Shown: positions 8,409 through 17,252, numbered from the stretch's first letter. The stretch is 64,000 bases of DNA from Paramesorhizobium leguminum (GCF_003217235.1 NZ_QJTF01000005.1:124001-188000); one strand, 5' to 3'. Made by a program: numbers and translations. The notes: generated from the sequence alone by a model not told the origin.

Positions 8409-9509
8409 CTACTTCAAAAATTCGGTGAGGGCGGCAATGACGCCGCGATTGGCCTCTTCCGGGCCGACGGTCAGGCGCAGCGCATTGGGAAACCCGTACG
8501 CCGTGACGCGGCGCAGCACATAGCCTTGCGCGGTGAGATAGGCATCCGCCTTCTCAGCTGATTTCTCCGGATCGTTCTGGTCAAAATGAACGAGCAGGAA
8601 ATTGGCGACCGAAGGCGTGACCCGCAAGCCCAGCGCGGTCAACTCCGCCTCCAGCCAGCCCAGCCATTGCGCATTATAGGCGACCGACTTTTCCACATGC
8701 GCACGGTCGCGAATGGCCGCAGCGCCAGCCTCGATCGCCGCGCTGTTCAAGTTGAACGGCCCTCGCAGCCGCTCGACCGCGTCGATCACATGGACGGGCG
8801 CATACATCCAGCCGATGCGCAGGCCCGGAAGGCCGTGAACCTTCGAGAACGTGCGCGTCATCACCACATTTTCATTGGCGGAGACGAGCTCCACCCCCGC
8901 CTCGTAATCGTTGCGGCGGACATATTCACTGTAGGCCGCGTCGAGCACCAGCAGCACGGTTTTCGGCAGCCCAGCATGAAGCCGCCGCACCTCCTCGAAA
9001 GGCAGGTAGGTCCCGGTCGGATTGTTCGGGTTGGCGATGAAGACCGCCTTGGTGCGCGAAGTGACCGCTTCGAGAATGGCATCGACATCGACGCGCTCGT
9101 TCGTTTCCCTCACCGTCACCGGCGTCGCGCCAGCGGCCAGCGTCTGCACCTTATAGAGCAGAAAACCGTGTTCGGTGATGATCGCCTCATCGCCCGGCGC
9201 CAGATAAGCCTGCGTCAGATAGCTCAGAAGCTCGCCCGAACCGTTGCCGCACAGGATGTTGGCGGGGTTCAACCCTTGCGTCTCGGCAATGGCCTCCCTC
9301 AATGCCTTGGCCTGCCCATCCGGATAAAGGGTGAGTTGCGGCTCCACGGCCCGATAGGCCTCGATCGCATGGGGGCTCGCGCCCAGCGGGCTCTCATTTG
9401 CGGAAAGCTTGTAGACCTTCGCGACGCCCGGCGCGCTTCCCTTGCCGGGAACATAGGCCGCGATGTCGAGAACACCGGGTTTCGGGCGGGGACGGTTGAG
9501 CGAAGTCAT
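8409..9509 (-). CDS. hisC: Histidinol-phosphate aminotransferase
   Basis: This is a PLP-dependent class I/II aminotransferase acting on imidazole-acetol phosphate in histidine synthesis, and probably on aromatic keto acids given its partner tyrC. The roughly 366-residue protein shows LSANESPLG (about 35-43), NPNNPTG (160-166) and the PLP lysine in [13 protein letters not shown] (Lys about 223). MTSLNRP at 9509 was chosen as start. The frame opens 11 codons further upstream, but that part has no homology and runs toward a REP-like repeat. The other his genes of the window (59-62.7 kb) are far away. Confidence 0.92.
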   Translation of the reverse strand: MTSLNRPRPKPGVLDIAAYVPGKGSAPGVAKVYKLSANESPLGASPHAIEAYRAVEPQLTLYPDGQAKALREAIAETQGLNPANILCGNGSGELLSYLTQAYLAPGDEAIITEHGFLLYKVQTLAAGATPVTVRETNERVDVDAILEAVTSRTKAVFIANPNNPTGTYLPFEEVRRLHAGLPKTVLLVLDAAYSEYVRRNDYEAGVELVSANENVVMTRTFSKVHGLPGLRIGWMYAPVHVIDAVERLRGPFNLNSAAIEAGAAAIRDRAHVEKSVAYNAQWLGWLEAELTALGLRVTPSVANFLLVHFDQNDPEKSAEKADAYLTAQGYVLRRVTAYGFPNALRLTVGPEEANRGVIAALTEFLK

Positions 9510-9544
9510 CGTAATGGTCCTGCTGGATTTGAAGGCCACCATTT

Positions 9545-9649
9545 AGAGCAGGATGGAATCAAATGGGAACAGGCATCCCGCTCTAAATCTTTGTTTAGCC
9601 GCATGATCTTATCCGAAAAGCGTGCCAACTTTTCGGGATCATGCTTTAG
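9545..9649. repeat. REP-like palindromic element (long form)
   Basis: This element has two hairpin modules. The first is AGAGC...GCTCT flanking a degenerate spacer. The second is CATGATC..CCGAAAAG..CTTTTCGG..GATCATG. Near-identical copies occur at 19190-19294 and 28838-28942, and shorter forms at 32749, 35004 and 58243. It sits between hisC and the metA riboswitch. Confidence 0.85.
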
Positions 9650-9695
9650 CCCATCGGTTTCATTGACGCAAAGGGGCGGCTGGACTAAAAGGTTG

Positions 9696-9755
9696 GCGAA
9701 TTGTGGTGATTTGGCCGGCCGGCTTGCAGCCACGTAAAACAACTTGCTAAAAATG
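9696..9755 (+). promoter_or_regulatory. SAM-II riboswitch upstream of metA
   Basis: The block GGTGATTTGGCC, then GGCTTGCAGCCACGTAAA, then GCTAAAA matches the conserved SAM-II (metA motif) aptamer of alphaproteobacteria, including the H-type pseudoknot strands. This class binds S-adenosylmethionine and turns off methionine synthesis genes. It lies about 75 bp before the metA start and is followed by an intrinsic terminator, which suggests transcriptional control. Recognition is by motif; structure was not computed. Confidence 0.93.
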
Positions 9756-9779
9756 GCCGATGGAACATGAATCCATTGG

Positions 9780-9816
9780 GGACCGGCCGGCGCTATCGCC
9801 GCCGGTCTTTTTGTTT
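9780..9816 (+). terminator. Riboswitch-linked intrinsic terminator
   Basis: A GC-rich hairpin (ACCGGC..CGGCG-CTAT-CGCCG..CCGGT) is directly followed by CTTTTTGTTTT. It lies between the SAM-II aptamer and the metA ribosome-binding site (GGAG at 9818), so it is probably the expression platform. It would stop transcription when SAM is bound. Confidence 0.85.
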
Positions 9817-9828
9817 TGGAGTTATGGT

Positions 9829-10761
9829 ATGCCGATCAAGATACCCGATGAACTGCCCGCCCGCGAAATCCTCGCGCGCGAGGGCGTGTCCGTCATGGAT
9901 GAGCGCACCGCGCTGCGCCAGGATATCCGCCCCCTGCAGATCGGGCTCTTGAACCTCATGCCCAACAAGATCCGCACCGAGACGCAGTTCGCTCGCCTGA
10001 TCGGCGCCTCGCCGCTGCAGGTGGAACTGACGCTGGTGCGCATCGGCAACCACAAGGCGAAGAACACGCCTGAGGACCATCTCATCTCCTTCTACCAGAC
10101 CTGGGAGGAGATCGCCGACCGCAAGTTCGACGGCTTCATCGTCACCGGCGCGCCCGTGGAGTTGCTGTCCTTCGAGGACGTGACCTATTGGAATGAGCTT
10201 ACACGCATCTTCGACTGGACGGCAACGAACGTTCATTCCTCCTTCTTCATCTGCTGGGGGGCGATGGCCGCCGCCTGGCATTTCCATCGTCTGCCGAAAT
10301 ATACACTGGAAAAGAAGGCCTTCGGCGTCTTCCGCCACCGCAACAATGCGCCCGCCTCGCCCTATCTCGCCGGCTTCTCGGACGATTTTTCCATTCCCGT
10401 TTCCCGCTGGACCGAAGTGCACGCCACCGATCTCGATCTCCCCTCCGCTTCCGGATTGGACTTGCTGATCGATTCGGATGCGACGGGGCCGTGCCTGCTG
10501 ACCGGGAAGACGGGCAACCGGCTCTATATGTTCAACCATATCGAATATGATTCGACATCCCTGCAGGAAGAGTACGAGCGCGATGTGGCCTCCGGCGTGC
10601 CCGTCGAGATGCCGCACGAATATTTCCCCGGCAACGATCCCTTCCGCCCGCCGCTCAACCGCTGGCGCTCGCACGCTCATCTGCTGTTTGGCAACTGGAT
10701 AAACCGGGTCTACCAGACCACCGCCTATGATCTGGACAAGATCGGGAGTGACCGGGCATGA
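9829..10761 (+). CDS. metA: Homoserine O-acyltransferase (MetA/MetAS)
   Basis: This enzyme acylates homoserine (succinyl- or acetyl-CoA) as the first committed step of methionine synthesis. The 310-residue protein shows [12 protein letters not shown] (about 40-51), the nucleophile cysteine in FFICWGA (Cys about 142) and MFNHIEYD, which carries the catalytic His and Glu. ATG 9829 is chosen because GGAG precedes it at good distance and because the longer open frame would run through the terminator. A SAM-II riboswitch and terminator control it. The next gene overlaps by 4 bp. The choice between succinyl and acetyl donor depends on one active-site residue and is not decided here. Confidence 0.93.
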   Translation: MPIKIPDELPAREILAREGVSVMDERTALRQDIRPLQIGLLNLMPNKIRTETQFARLIGASPLQVELTLVRIGNHKAKNTPEDHLISFYQTWEEIADRKFDGFIVTGAPVELLSFEDVTYWNELTRIFDWTATNVHSSFFICWGAMAAAWHFHRLPKYTLEKKAFGVFRHRNNAPASPYLAGFSDDFSIPVSRWTEVHATDLDLPSASGLDLLIDSDATGPCLLTGKTGNRLYMFNHIEYDSTSLQEEYERDVASGVPVEMPHEYFPGNDPFRPPLNRWRSHAHLLFGNWINRVYQTTAYDLDKIGSDRA

Positions 10762-11207
10762 ACCAGCTTCGCCTGATTTTGAGCACCGCTGTTCTAGCGC
10801 TTGTCCTCGCTGCTCCCGCCGCCGCCGAAGCACCGCTCGAAACGCAGAAGGAAGTGAACAGCTTTCATCTCACCGATGACTTCCTCACTCGGATGGAAGC
10901 CATACAGGCGGAACTCCAGACGCTCGATCTCGCAGCTGAGGACGAAGAAAACCCTGAAGGCGCGCCAACCCTCGATTCGCTGACATCAGGTGTCGAGAAA
11001 AAGCCAGCCGTCATGACGGTTTTGGCAAAGCACCAAATAAAACCCCGCGCCTATATCGTCGGCTATTTCGCGCTAATGGGCAGCCTCGCCGCCGCCGAAG
11101 CGGAAAACGAGCCGCAACTGATCGATGAACTGGGCAGCGTCAACCCCGCTCACATCGCGTTTGGCCGGGAATACAAGGCGCGGATACAGCGGTTGATAGG
11201 AGAGTAA
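10758..11207 (+). CDS. Small secreted protein translationally coupled to metA
   Basis: This is a 149-residue protein of a family I cannot name. It has a clear signal peptide (hydrophobic core [15 protein letters not shown], probable cleavage after AAAEA). A mostly helical, acidic mature part follows, with [30 protein letters not shown] in the middle, split here only by reading. The start codon overlaps the metA stop (ATGA), so it is made from the riboswitch-controlled transcript. The coupling suggests co-regulation with methionine supply, but no biochemical link is visible. A plain annotation is: exported, hypothetical, helical. Confidence 0.75.
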   Translation: MNQLRLILSTAVLALVLAAPAAAEAPLETQKEVNSFHLTDDFLTRMEAIQAELQTLDLAAEDEENPEGAPTLDSLTSGVEKKPAVMTVLAKHQIKPRAYIVGYFALMGSLAAAEAENEPQLIDELGSVNPAHIAFGREYKARIQRLIGE

Positions 11208-11332
11208 GCGGTGAGCGGTGAGCGGTGAGCGGTGAGCGGTGAGCGGTGAGATAGTAATGGCCGGTTCCATTGGCGAATAGTATCTTTCACTGCTTACTGC
11301 TTACTGCTTACTGGTCACCGCTCACCCTCTCA
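11208..11332. repeat. Heptanucleotide repeat arrays in inverted arrangement
   Basis: Five tandem copies of GCGGTGA lie just after the stop of the preceding gene (about 11209-11249). After a 40-base spacer come three or four copies of ACTGCTT, then GGTCACCGCTCACC, which is complementary to the first array. The whole could fold as a long hairpin between two convergent genes. A similar but different arrangement occurs at 36883-36985. Confidence 0.75.
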
Positions 11333-13574
11333 ATAACCTCAATGCATTCATCGTCACCAGCACCGTCGCGCCGGTATCGGCGAGGATCGCAGGCCAGAGA
11401 CCGGTGACGCCGATGATCGTCGTTCCGAAGAAGACCACTTTCAGTCCGAGCGCCAAGCCTATGTTCTGATGAATGTTGCGCATGGTGCGCTTCGAAAGCT
11501 CCACCATCTCCGCCACGTCGCCGACCCGCCCGTGCAGGACGGCGGCATCCGCCGTTTCCAGCGCCACATCGGTTCCGCCACCCATGGCGATGCCGACATC
11601 GGCGGCGGCGAGCGCGGGCGCGTCATTGATGCCGTCACCGATCTTGGCGACGATCAGGCCTTCGCGGCGCAGTTCGCCGACGATGCGCTGCTTGTCTTCC
11701 GGCAGAAGCTCGGCGCGCGCCTCTATATCGAGGTCCCGTCCGATGGCTTCCGCCGTACGCTTGTTGTCGCCGGTGAGCATGACGGTGCGAATGCCCATCT
11801 CTTTCAACCGCTTGAGCCCCGCCGCCGCATCGGCGCGCGGTGCGTCCCGCATGGCGATGGCACCAGCAATTCTGCCATCGGCGACCAGCACCGATACGGT
11901 CTTGCCCTCATTATTGCAGGCCGCGATCCGCGCTGTGATATAATCTGGAATGGCCGCCATCTCCGCGGCCGCCCTGGGCGAACCGAGGAATAGCGCTGTT
12001 TTCCCCGATAGGCCGGAAACCCCTTTTCCGCCATGCGCCTTGCCATCCGCAATGGATAGACGCTCCACCCCGCGCGCTTCCGCCGCCGCTATAATCGCCA
12101 TGGACAGCGGATGGCTGGAGCCGCTCCCCAGCGAGGCCGCGAATTGCAGCACTTCCGTTTCAGACAGTGCGCCCGGCAGTATATCTGTCACCTGCGGCTT
12201 GCCTTCGCTGAGTGTGCCCGTCTTGTCGAAGCAGGCGGCGGTGATCTTGCCCATGGTTTCCAGCACCGCGCCACCCTTTATCAGCAGTCCGCGCCGGGCG
12301 CCCGACGACAGCGCCGCCGCGATGGCCGCCGGCGTGGAGATGACCAGCGCGCAGGGACAGCCGATCAGCAGGATCGCCAGCCCCTTGTAGATCCACTCGT
12401 CCCAGCTTCCTCCCATAACCAAGGGCGGCACAATCGCAACCAGCGCCGCCATGGCGACGACGCCAGGCGTGTAATAAAAGGAAAAGCGGTTGATGAAGCG
12501 CTCTGTCGGCGCCTTGGCTTCCTGCGCCTCCTCCACCAGCCGCACCACGCGGGCAATAGTGTTGTCGGCTGCGGCGGCGGTCACTTTCACCCGCAACAAC
12601 CCGTCGCCATTGATCGTTCCGGCAAAGACCGTGTCGCCCGCTGCCTTGGTAACCGGCGTGCTCTCGCCCGTCACCGGCGCTTGATCGACCTCGCTGTTGC
12701 CTGCGAGGATTTCACCATCGGCTGGCATACGATCACCGGGCCGCACCGCAATGATATCGCCGATCCGCAAATCGTCCGCTGGAACTTCGGCCATCGATCC
12801 GCTGCGCTCGATAAAGGCCGTCTTCGGCACCAGCGTGCTGAGCGACTGGATGCTCGCCCGCGCCCTGCCCGCCGCCACGCCCTCCAGCAACTCACCGGCC
12901 AAAAAGAGAAAAACAACCGCCGCAGCCTCCTCGGTCGCACCGATGATGACGGCTCCGATGGCCGCAATCGTCATCAGCATCTCGATGGAGAATGGCGTGC
13001 CGTTGACCGCCGCCATGATTGCGCGCCGCGCAATCGGCGCAAGACCGATGAGCATCGCCGCCGTAAAGGCCCACAACGCGATTGCCGGATAAAGATGACC
13101 GATAGCATAAGCAGCTATGAGACCCGCGCCCGAGGCAAACAGCAGCCGTGCCTTCCGCGTAGTCCACCAGGATTCGGGCTTTGCTTCCGCCGCCGGTTTC
13201 AAGGCCCTACGCGCGGAAGCACCAGCGAGGGACGCTTTGTAGCCAAGCCCGCCAACCTTGCCGATGATCTCGTCGCTGTTCGCCGGACCATCATGGGTGA
13301 CGGTCACCATCCCGCTGGTGACCGAAACCGAAACATGCCTGACGCCGGGAAGGCGACGCACCGCCGTGTCGATCTTGGCGGCGCATGAGGCGCAATCCAT
13401 CCCCTCGACATGGAAGCGGAAGCTGTTGGTGGTCGCGGCGATCTCTATTTCCTGGGCAGCGCCATGCGCATGATCATGGTTGTGGTGATGATGCCCGCAG
13501 CACGAGCCATGCTCCTCACAATCATGTTTCGCGTGATCGTGGGTCTGCGCCGTCTGAATGCGGATCTGATTCAT
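11322..13574 (-). CDS. zntA: Heavy-metal (Zn/Cd/Pb) translocating P1B-type ATPase
   Basis: This is a metal-efflux ATPase of about 750 residues in the inner membrane. An N-terminal His/Cys-rich tail (HDHAKHDCEEH, then CCGHHHH) precedes one HMA domain with GMDCASCAAKID. The P1B transmembrane core has the metal-binding CPC motif (IGCPCALV). It is followed by the phosphorylation site DKTGT and the hinge GDGINDAPAL. The start is MNQIRIQT at 13574; the longer frame runs into the regulator's promoter region. A MerR-family gene is divergent, with a dyad operator between them. The combination indicates Zn/Cd/Pb export rather than copper import, and the exact metal is inferred. Confidence 0.9.
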   Translation of the reverse strand: MNQIRIQTAQTHDHAKHDCEEHGSCCGHHHHNHDHAHGAAQEIEIAATTNSFRFHVEGMDCASCAAKIDTAVRRLPGVRHVSVSVTSGMVTVTHDGPANSDEIIGKVGGLGYKASLAGASARRALKPAAEAKPESWWTTRKARLLFASGAGLIAAYAIGHLYPAIALWAFTAAMLIGLAPIARRAIMAAVNGTPFSIEMLMTIAAIGAVIIGATEEAAAVVFLFLAGELLEGVAAGRARASIQSLSTLVPKTAFIERSGSMAEVPADDLRIGDIIAVRPGDRMPADGEILAGNSEVDQAPVTGESTPVTKAAGDTVFAGTINGDGLLRVKVTAAAADNTIARVVRLVEEAQEAKAPTERFINRFSFYYTPGVVAMAALVAIVPPLVMGGSWDEWIYKGLAILLIGCPCALVISTPAAIAAALSSGARRGLLIKGGAVLETMGKITAACFDKTGTLSEGKPQVTDILPGALSETEVLQFAASLGSGSSHPLSMAIIAAAEARGVERLSIADGKAHGGKGVSGLSGKTALFLGSPRAAAEMAAIPDYITARIAACNNEGKTVSVLVADGRIAGAIAMRDAPRADAAAGLKRLKEMGIRTVMLTGDNKRTAEAIGRDLDIEARAELLPEDKQRIVGELRREGLIVAKIGDGINDAPALAAADVGIAMGGGTDVALETADAAVLHGRVGDVAEMVELSKRTMRNIHQNIGLALGLKVVFFGTTIIGVTGLWPAILADTGATVLVTMNALRLLRG

Positions 13575-13616
13575 ATCGATTGGCCCTCTTGGCATTGCCT
13601 GCAACAAGGCCTACAT

Positions 13617-13633
13617 CCTCTAGCGACTAGAGG
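13617..13633. promoter_or_regulatory. Dyad operator between zntA and merR-type gene
   Basis: A perfect 7-bp inverted repeat CCTCTAG-CGA-CTAGAGG lies 14 bp before the regulator start and 43 bp before the ATPase start. On the minus strand it sits between a possible -35 TTGCTC and -10 TGTAGG, as expected for a MerR-family site that overlaps the promoter spacer. Confidence 0.7.
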
Positions 13634-13646
13634 AGCAAGAGAAAAA

Positions 13647-14072
13647 ATGCTGTCCGATGTTCCGATTGGCGAAGCCTCGAGGGCAAGCGGGGTGAAGGTC
13701 GCCACCATCCGCTATTACGAGCAGATCGGCCTCATATCCGCGCCACCGCGGACCGAAGGCAACCGCCGCCTCTATGACAGGCGCGACATCGAGCGGCTTC
13801 TGTTCATTCGTCATGCGCGCGATCTGGGCTTCGAGATCGACGCCATCCGCACGCTTCTCGACCTGCAGGATAATCCCGACCAATCCTGCGCGACCGCCGA
13901 CGCCATCGCCCGCGCACGGCTCTCCGATGTGGAAAGCCGAATCGCCAAACTTTTATCTCTCAAGGTGGAGTTGCAGCGAATGCTGGAGTGCACGGCTCAT
14001 GGCCGGGTCGATCAATGCCGGGTGATCGAAGTGCTCGGCCATCACGAGGAATGCATGCACCCGACGCATTGA
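13647..14072 (+). CDS. MerR-family metal-responsive regulator (ZntR/CadR-like)
   Basis: This is a 141-residue activator-type regulator. An N-terminal winged HTH (IGEASRASGVKVATIRYYEQIGL, residues about 7-29) is followed by a dimerisation helix. A C-terminal metal-binding region contains CTAHG, CRVIEVLGHHEEC and a final MHPTH. Cysteines spaced this way are typical of Zn/Cd/Pb sensors. ATG 13647 has an upstream AGAGGAG; the longer open frame overlaps the operator and the divergent gene. It very likely senses excess metal and activates the divergent P-type ATPase. Confidence 0.88.
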   Translation: MLSDVPIGEASRASGVKVATIRYYEQIGLISAPPRTEGNRRLYDRRDIERLLFIRHARDLGFEIDAIRTLLDLQDNPDQSCATADAIARARLSDVESRIAKLLSLKVELQRMLECTAHGRVDQCRVIEVLGHHEECMHPTH

Positions 14073-14077
14073 ACCCG

Positions 14078-14965
14078 TCATTCCGCCGGAAGCGGTTCCC
14101 GCCGGCGGGACAGGATCATATCCTTCGCCGCCAGCACGGCCCCGCAGGTGATAAGCAGGCAGGCGGTGAAAATCCGCAAGCTCGGTTCCGCCGATCCGGC
14201 TAGAATCAGCACCAGCGTCGAGAGAAGCGGCGCCGCATAGCTCGCCGCGCCCAGCACCTGGATATTGCCGCGCTTGACGCCGAAGTCCCAGGCATAGAAC
14301 GCCGCGCCGACAGGAAGCAGTCCGAGCCCGAGAACCGCGAGCCATTGCATCAGCCCCTCCGGCCAGACGGTCTGCTCCAGCGCCAGATGGCAGAGGAGCG
14401 ACAAGACGGCCGTCACGGCGCAAAAGCCGGTCACCGCATCGGTCGGCACCGAGGCGAAGCGGCGCGACAGAAGCGAATAAGCCGCCCAGGTGAGCGCGCA
14501 AAGCCCGGCCATGGCATAGCCGAACAGATATTTCGCCTCGAAGCCGACACCGCCGCCCTTGGTGACGATCAAGGCCGTCCCGGCAAGACCGAGCAGCGTA
14601 CCGGCCACATGATACCATTTCAGCCGTTCGCCCGGCATCAGCGCCGAACCGACGACGATCAGCAGCGGCCAGAGATAGGCGATCAGGCTTGCCTCGACAG
14701 CCGGGGCATGGCGGAGCGCGGTGAAATAAAGGAAATGATAGCCGAAAAGGCCCACGACGCCGAGCAGCCAGACCGCAAGCGGCTGTCTGAGATGCCGCGC
14801 CGCGCCGGGACGCCATAGCCACGAGACAAGCCCCAGACTTGCGCCTATGGCGAAGGTCATGGCGGTGAGCTGAAATGGGGGGACTTTCCCGGAAGCCGCA
14901 GTGAGGAGCGCCAGCAGCGCCCACATGACGACCGCCGAAAAGCCGATAAGCGTCGCCAGCTTCAT
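14078..14965 (-). CDS. DMT-superfamily (EamA) transporter
   Basis: This is a 295-residue protein with about ten hydrophobic helices arranged as two EamA repeats, the layout of drug/metabolite exporters such as YedA or aromatic amino acid exporters. The LTWAAYSLLSRRF segment near the middle and the second repeat with GAASYAAPLLSTLVL match the family. The substrate is unknown. It lies 6 bp from the convergent MerR gene and 18 bp from the DUF3108 gene, which is upstream on the same strand. Confidence 0.85.
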   Translation of the reverse strand: MKLATLIGFSAVVMWALLALLTAASGKVPPFQLTAMTFAIGASLGLVSWLWRPGAARHLRQPLAVWLLGVVGLFGYHFLYFTALRHAPAVEASLIAYLWPLLIVVGSALMPGERLKWYHVAGTLLGLAGTALIVTKGGGVGFEAKYLFGYAMAGLCALTWAAYSLLSRRFASVPTDAVTGFCAVTAVLSLLCHLALEQTVWPEGLMQWLAVLGLGLLPVGAAFYAWDFGVKRGNIQVLGAASYAAPLLSTLVLILAGSAEPSLRIFTACLLITCGAVLAAKDMILSRRREPLPAE

Positions 14966-14983
14966 TCCTTCCCCCAGGATGCG

Positions 14984-15790
14984 TTACTGTACTTTTTCAA
15001 ACCGTGTCGCGTAGACCGACACAGTCCCGATTTGCGTGCCGATGCTAGCCGTAACCGGAGCATAGATACCGGAATTGCCCAGCGACGCAAACGAGATGCT
15101 GATCTTGCTCTTGTTTTTCAGGTACTCGACCGCTTTCTTGCCCTTCTGGTAGCCCGAGATGGGAATGAACTTGACCGAGCAGGTAACGGCGTCGCCCTTG
15201 AACCCCTGGGTCGAAAAAGGCTTCGTCCCGCTATAGGACAATTGCAAATCGGCGCGGGTTTGCCCGTCGAAAATATGCAAGATGCGCCCGCAGACCGCTT
15301 GCGGGCTGGTAGCCTGGATCATCAATCCGCTCAAGGGATCATCAACCGATTTCAAATCATTCGGCCCGGTTTCGACCCAGGGATCGCGCTTCTTGACCGG
15401 CGGCGTGTTTTGCACGTTCGTGACCGAACCGCCGGAAAAAGCGATTGCCGTGCGCTTGTTCTTCCGGGACATGCGGTATTTCACCTCGTAGGACGAGGGC
15501 ACGATGCCCGTTGCCGACGCGCTTCCGGTGACCTGAATCGTGCCATCGACCTGATCGAAGATGCGGGCAATGCCCGAGCTCGCCAGTGTTCCCGAAAGAT
15601 CGTAAATGCCGTTGTTCACTTTGGTTTCGAAACCGGACCGGGCGATGTTCAGCCCGAATATCGAGATGCTATAGTCCGTCCTGTAGGTCTCGCCCGCGAA
15701 TGCCGGACCGGCGGCAAGTGCGAAGGTCAGGCCGCAGACTGCCGCCACCGCGCCCAAACGACGATGCAGAATATTGTGAAAAGACGCCAT
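14984..15790 (-). CDS. DUF3108 domain-containing exported protein
   Basis: This is a 268-residue protein with a signal peptide (LTFALAAGPAFAGE, cleavage after AFA) and a beta-rich periplasmic domain assigned to DUF3108. Typical elements are YSISIFGLNIARSGFET and LSGTLASSGIARIFDQV. The family is widespread in alphaproteobacteria and found near rpmB, as here. Its function is unknown. It is divergent from rpmB, with a 266-bp intergenic region. Confidence 0.85.
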   Translation of the reverse strand: MASFHNILHRRLGAVAAVCGLTFALAAGPAFAGETYRTDYSISIFGLNIARSGFETKVNNGIYDLSGTLASSGIARIFDQVDGTIQVTGSASATGIVPSSYEVKYRMSRKNKRTAIAFSGGSVTNVQNTPPVKKRDPWVETGPNDLKSVDDPLSGLMIQATSPQAVCGRILHIFDGQTRADLQLSYSGTKPFSTQGFKGDAVTCSVKFIPISGYQKGKKAVEYLKNKSKISISFASLGNSGIYAPVTASIGTQIGTVSVYATRFEKVQ

Positions 15791-15892
15791 TTTTCCTCAC
15801 TGCCGCATTGCTGTTTCAATAAATAAGCATGACGATCCGGCTTGCAATGCTTATCAGCGCCGGCTCCATTTGCCATAGCGCCCGAAAGCGGC

Positions 15893-15920
15893 TTGACGCG
15901 GGCGACACCTCACACTATAG
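15893..15920 (+). promoter_or_regulatory. Probable housekeeping promoter of rpmB
   Basis: TTGACG at 15893-15898 and CTATAG at 15915-15920 are separated by 16 bp, 137 bp before the rpmB start. This is a good match to alphaproteobacterial sigma-70-type promoters. Confidence 0.6.
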
Positions 15921-16056
15921 AAACGCGACTTTCCCATAAGGCCGCCTGTCCGAAAAATGCGCGCCCGCAGCCCCGCATCATGATTATGCGTTCATGCGAG
16001 AGAATTTATCGGATATGGGAGCCGGGACCTGATAACAGATTTTGAAGGTGAGACCC

Positions 16057-16353
16057 ATGTCCCGCGCTTGTGAATTGACCGGCAAATCGGTCCAGTACGG
16101 CAATAATGTCAGCCACGCCAACAACAAGACGCGTCGCCGCTTCCTGCCGAATCTCTGCGACGTCACACTGATGTCGGAAGCGCTCGGCCAAAGCTACCGC
16201 CTGCGCGTTTCAGCCAACGCCCTGCGTTCGGTCGAGCATCGCGGCGGTCTCGACGCCTTTTTGACCAAGGCGGACGACAAGGAGCTGTCGCAGCGCGCCC
16301 GTCTCTTGAAGCGCCAGATCGCCAAGAAACAGGCGGAAGCCGCTGCTGCCTGA
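16057..16353 (+). CDS. rpmB: 50S ribosomal protein L28
   Basis: This is a 98-residue ribosomal protein of the large subunit. It starts [10 protein letters not shown], followed by [18 protein letters not shown], the conserved L28 block, and ends in an alanine tail. Length is typical of alphaproteobacterial L28 (about 97-100). ATG 16057 is used because family homology starts there; a GTGAG stretch just upstream can serve as ribosome-binding site. No zinc-ribbon cysteines of the other L28 type are present. Confidence 0.96.
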   Translation: MSRACELTGKSVQYGNNVSHANNKTRRRFLPNLCDVTLMSEALGQSYRLRVSANALRSVEHRGGLDAFLTKADDKELSQRARLLKRQIAKKQAEAAAA

Positions 16354-16375
16354 TCGGTGCTTTGCACTCAATTAA

Positions 16376-16399
16376 AAGGGCCGGTTCACGCCGGCTCTT
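16376..16399 (+). terminator. Hairpin after rpmB
   Basis: AAGGGCCGG-TTCACG-CCGGCTCTT forms a stable hairpin 23 bp after the rpmB stop, but only a weak T-rich tail follows. It is probably a terminator or processing point between rpmB and the transporter gene. Confidence 0.55.
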
Positions 16400-16436
16400 G
16401 ATCATATTTGCTGGTTCCATCACCCAGGATAAAAAA

Positions 16437-17078
16437 ATGCCAAGTATGCGCTCTCTCCTGCCTGCCATTCTTTCGATGTGCGCCATCGTCGTTGCGTCGA
16501 ACGTCCTCGTGCAGTACCCATTCAATCATTTCGGCCTGCACGAAATATTGACCTGGGGCGCGTTCATCTATCCCATCGCCTTTCTCGTCAACGACCTGAC
16601 CAATCGCCGCTTCGGCCCTGTAGCGGCGCGTAAAGTGGTCTATGCCGGCTTCGTAGTCGGACTCACCATGTCGGTCTGGCTCGCGACGCCGCGCATCGCC
16701 ATCGCCTCGGCGAGCGCCTTTCTTTTCGCGCAATTGATGGACATCACCGTTTTCAACGGCCTGCGCAAACGAGAATGGTGGAAGGCCCCCTTCGCCGGCG
16801 CGATGTTCGGCTCCGTGCTCGATACGCTCCTGTTCTTCTCCATCGCCTTCGCCGCGCATTTTGCCTGGATCGACCGGCTGACGGGAATGCCGGATTCCTC
16901 GCTCGCCAATCCGGTTTCGTTCTTCGGCGCCGAAATCCCGCTCTGGCTATCGCTCGCCTTCGGCGATTTCCTGGTGAAGACGGTCATGGGAGCCCTCATG
17001 CTCGTTCCCTATGGCGCAATCCTCGCCATCTTCCATCCGGCGCTTTATTCGGCCGGACGTGCTGAGAACAAGGCATAG
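16437..17078 (+). CDS. Queuosine precursor transporter (YhhQ/VUT family)
   Basis: This is a 213-residue integral membrane protein of the VUT/YhhQ family, which in E. coli imports queuosine precursors (preQ0/preQ1). Conserved elements include FLVNDLTNRRFG after the second helix and a middle segment FLFAQLMDITVFN with the family's acidic residues. About six membrane segments are visible. ATG 16437 is preferred; the longer frame begins inside the rpmB 3' hairpin. No preQ1 riboswitch is visible in the short leader. Transport role is inferred from the family. Confidence 0.85.
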   Translation: MPSMRSLLPAILSMCAIVVASNVLVQYPFNHFGLHEILTWGAFIYPIAFLVNDLTNRRFGPVAARKVVYAGFVVGLTMSVWLATPRIAIASASAFLFAQLMDITVFNGLRKREWWKAPFAGAMFGSVLDTLLFFSIAFAAHFAWIDRLTGMPDSSLANPVSFFGAEIPLWLSLAFGDFLVKTVMGALMLVPYGAILAIFHPALYSAGRAENKA

Positions 17079-17128
17079 CCCACTCACGCGATCCTATGCG
17101 GTTCATATTTTTACGGAATCACCAAGCG

Positions 17129-17252
17129 CCCCCGTGGTTCGAGGCTCATTCCGCTTCGCTCCATTCACACCTCACCATGAGGGCTACTGCAGCGTTGCAA
17201 CCCTTCACCCTCATGGTGAGGTGCGAGCGTAGCGAGCCTCGAACCACGGGGG
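17129..17252. repeat. Large intergenic palindrome, CTCACCATGAGGG type
   Basis: Outer arms of about 19 bp (CCCCCGTGGTTCGAGGCTC and its complement) enclose inner arms ACCTCACCATGAGGG/CCTCATGGTGAGGT. A second member of the family is at 63678-63818. The element separates the YhhQ gene from the convergent cobT and could act as a two-way terminator. Confidence 0.8.

Noticed and set aside
8586-9737. 383-codon plus-strand frame antisense to hisC
   Set aside because: It is a shadow frame; its end is formed by the REP-like element and riboswitch region.
11208-11332. Possible CRISPR array
   Set aside because: The repeat unit is only 7 bp with no spacers, and no cas genes are present; it is a tandem heptamer array.
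12111-13388. 425-codon plus-strand frame inside the P-type ATPase gene
   Set aside because: It is antisense to an unmistakable ATPase; the long frame is due to high GC content.
16354-16436. preQ1 riboswitch before the YhhQ transporter gene
   Set aside because: The short leader holds only the rpmB hairpin; no preQ1-type aptamer sequence was recognised.
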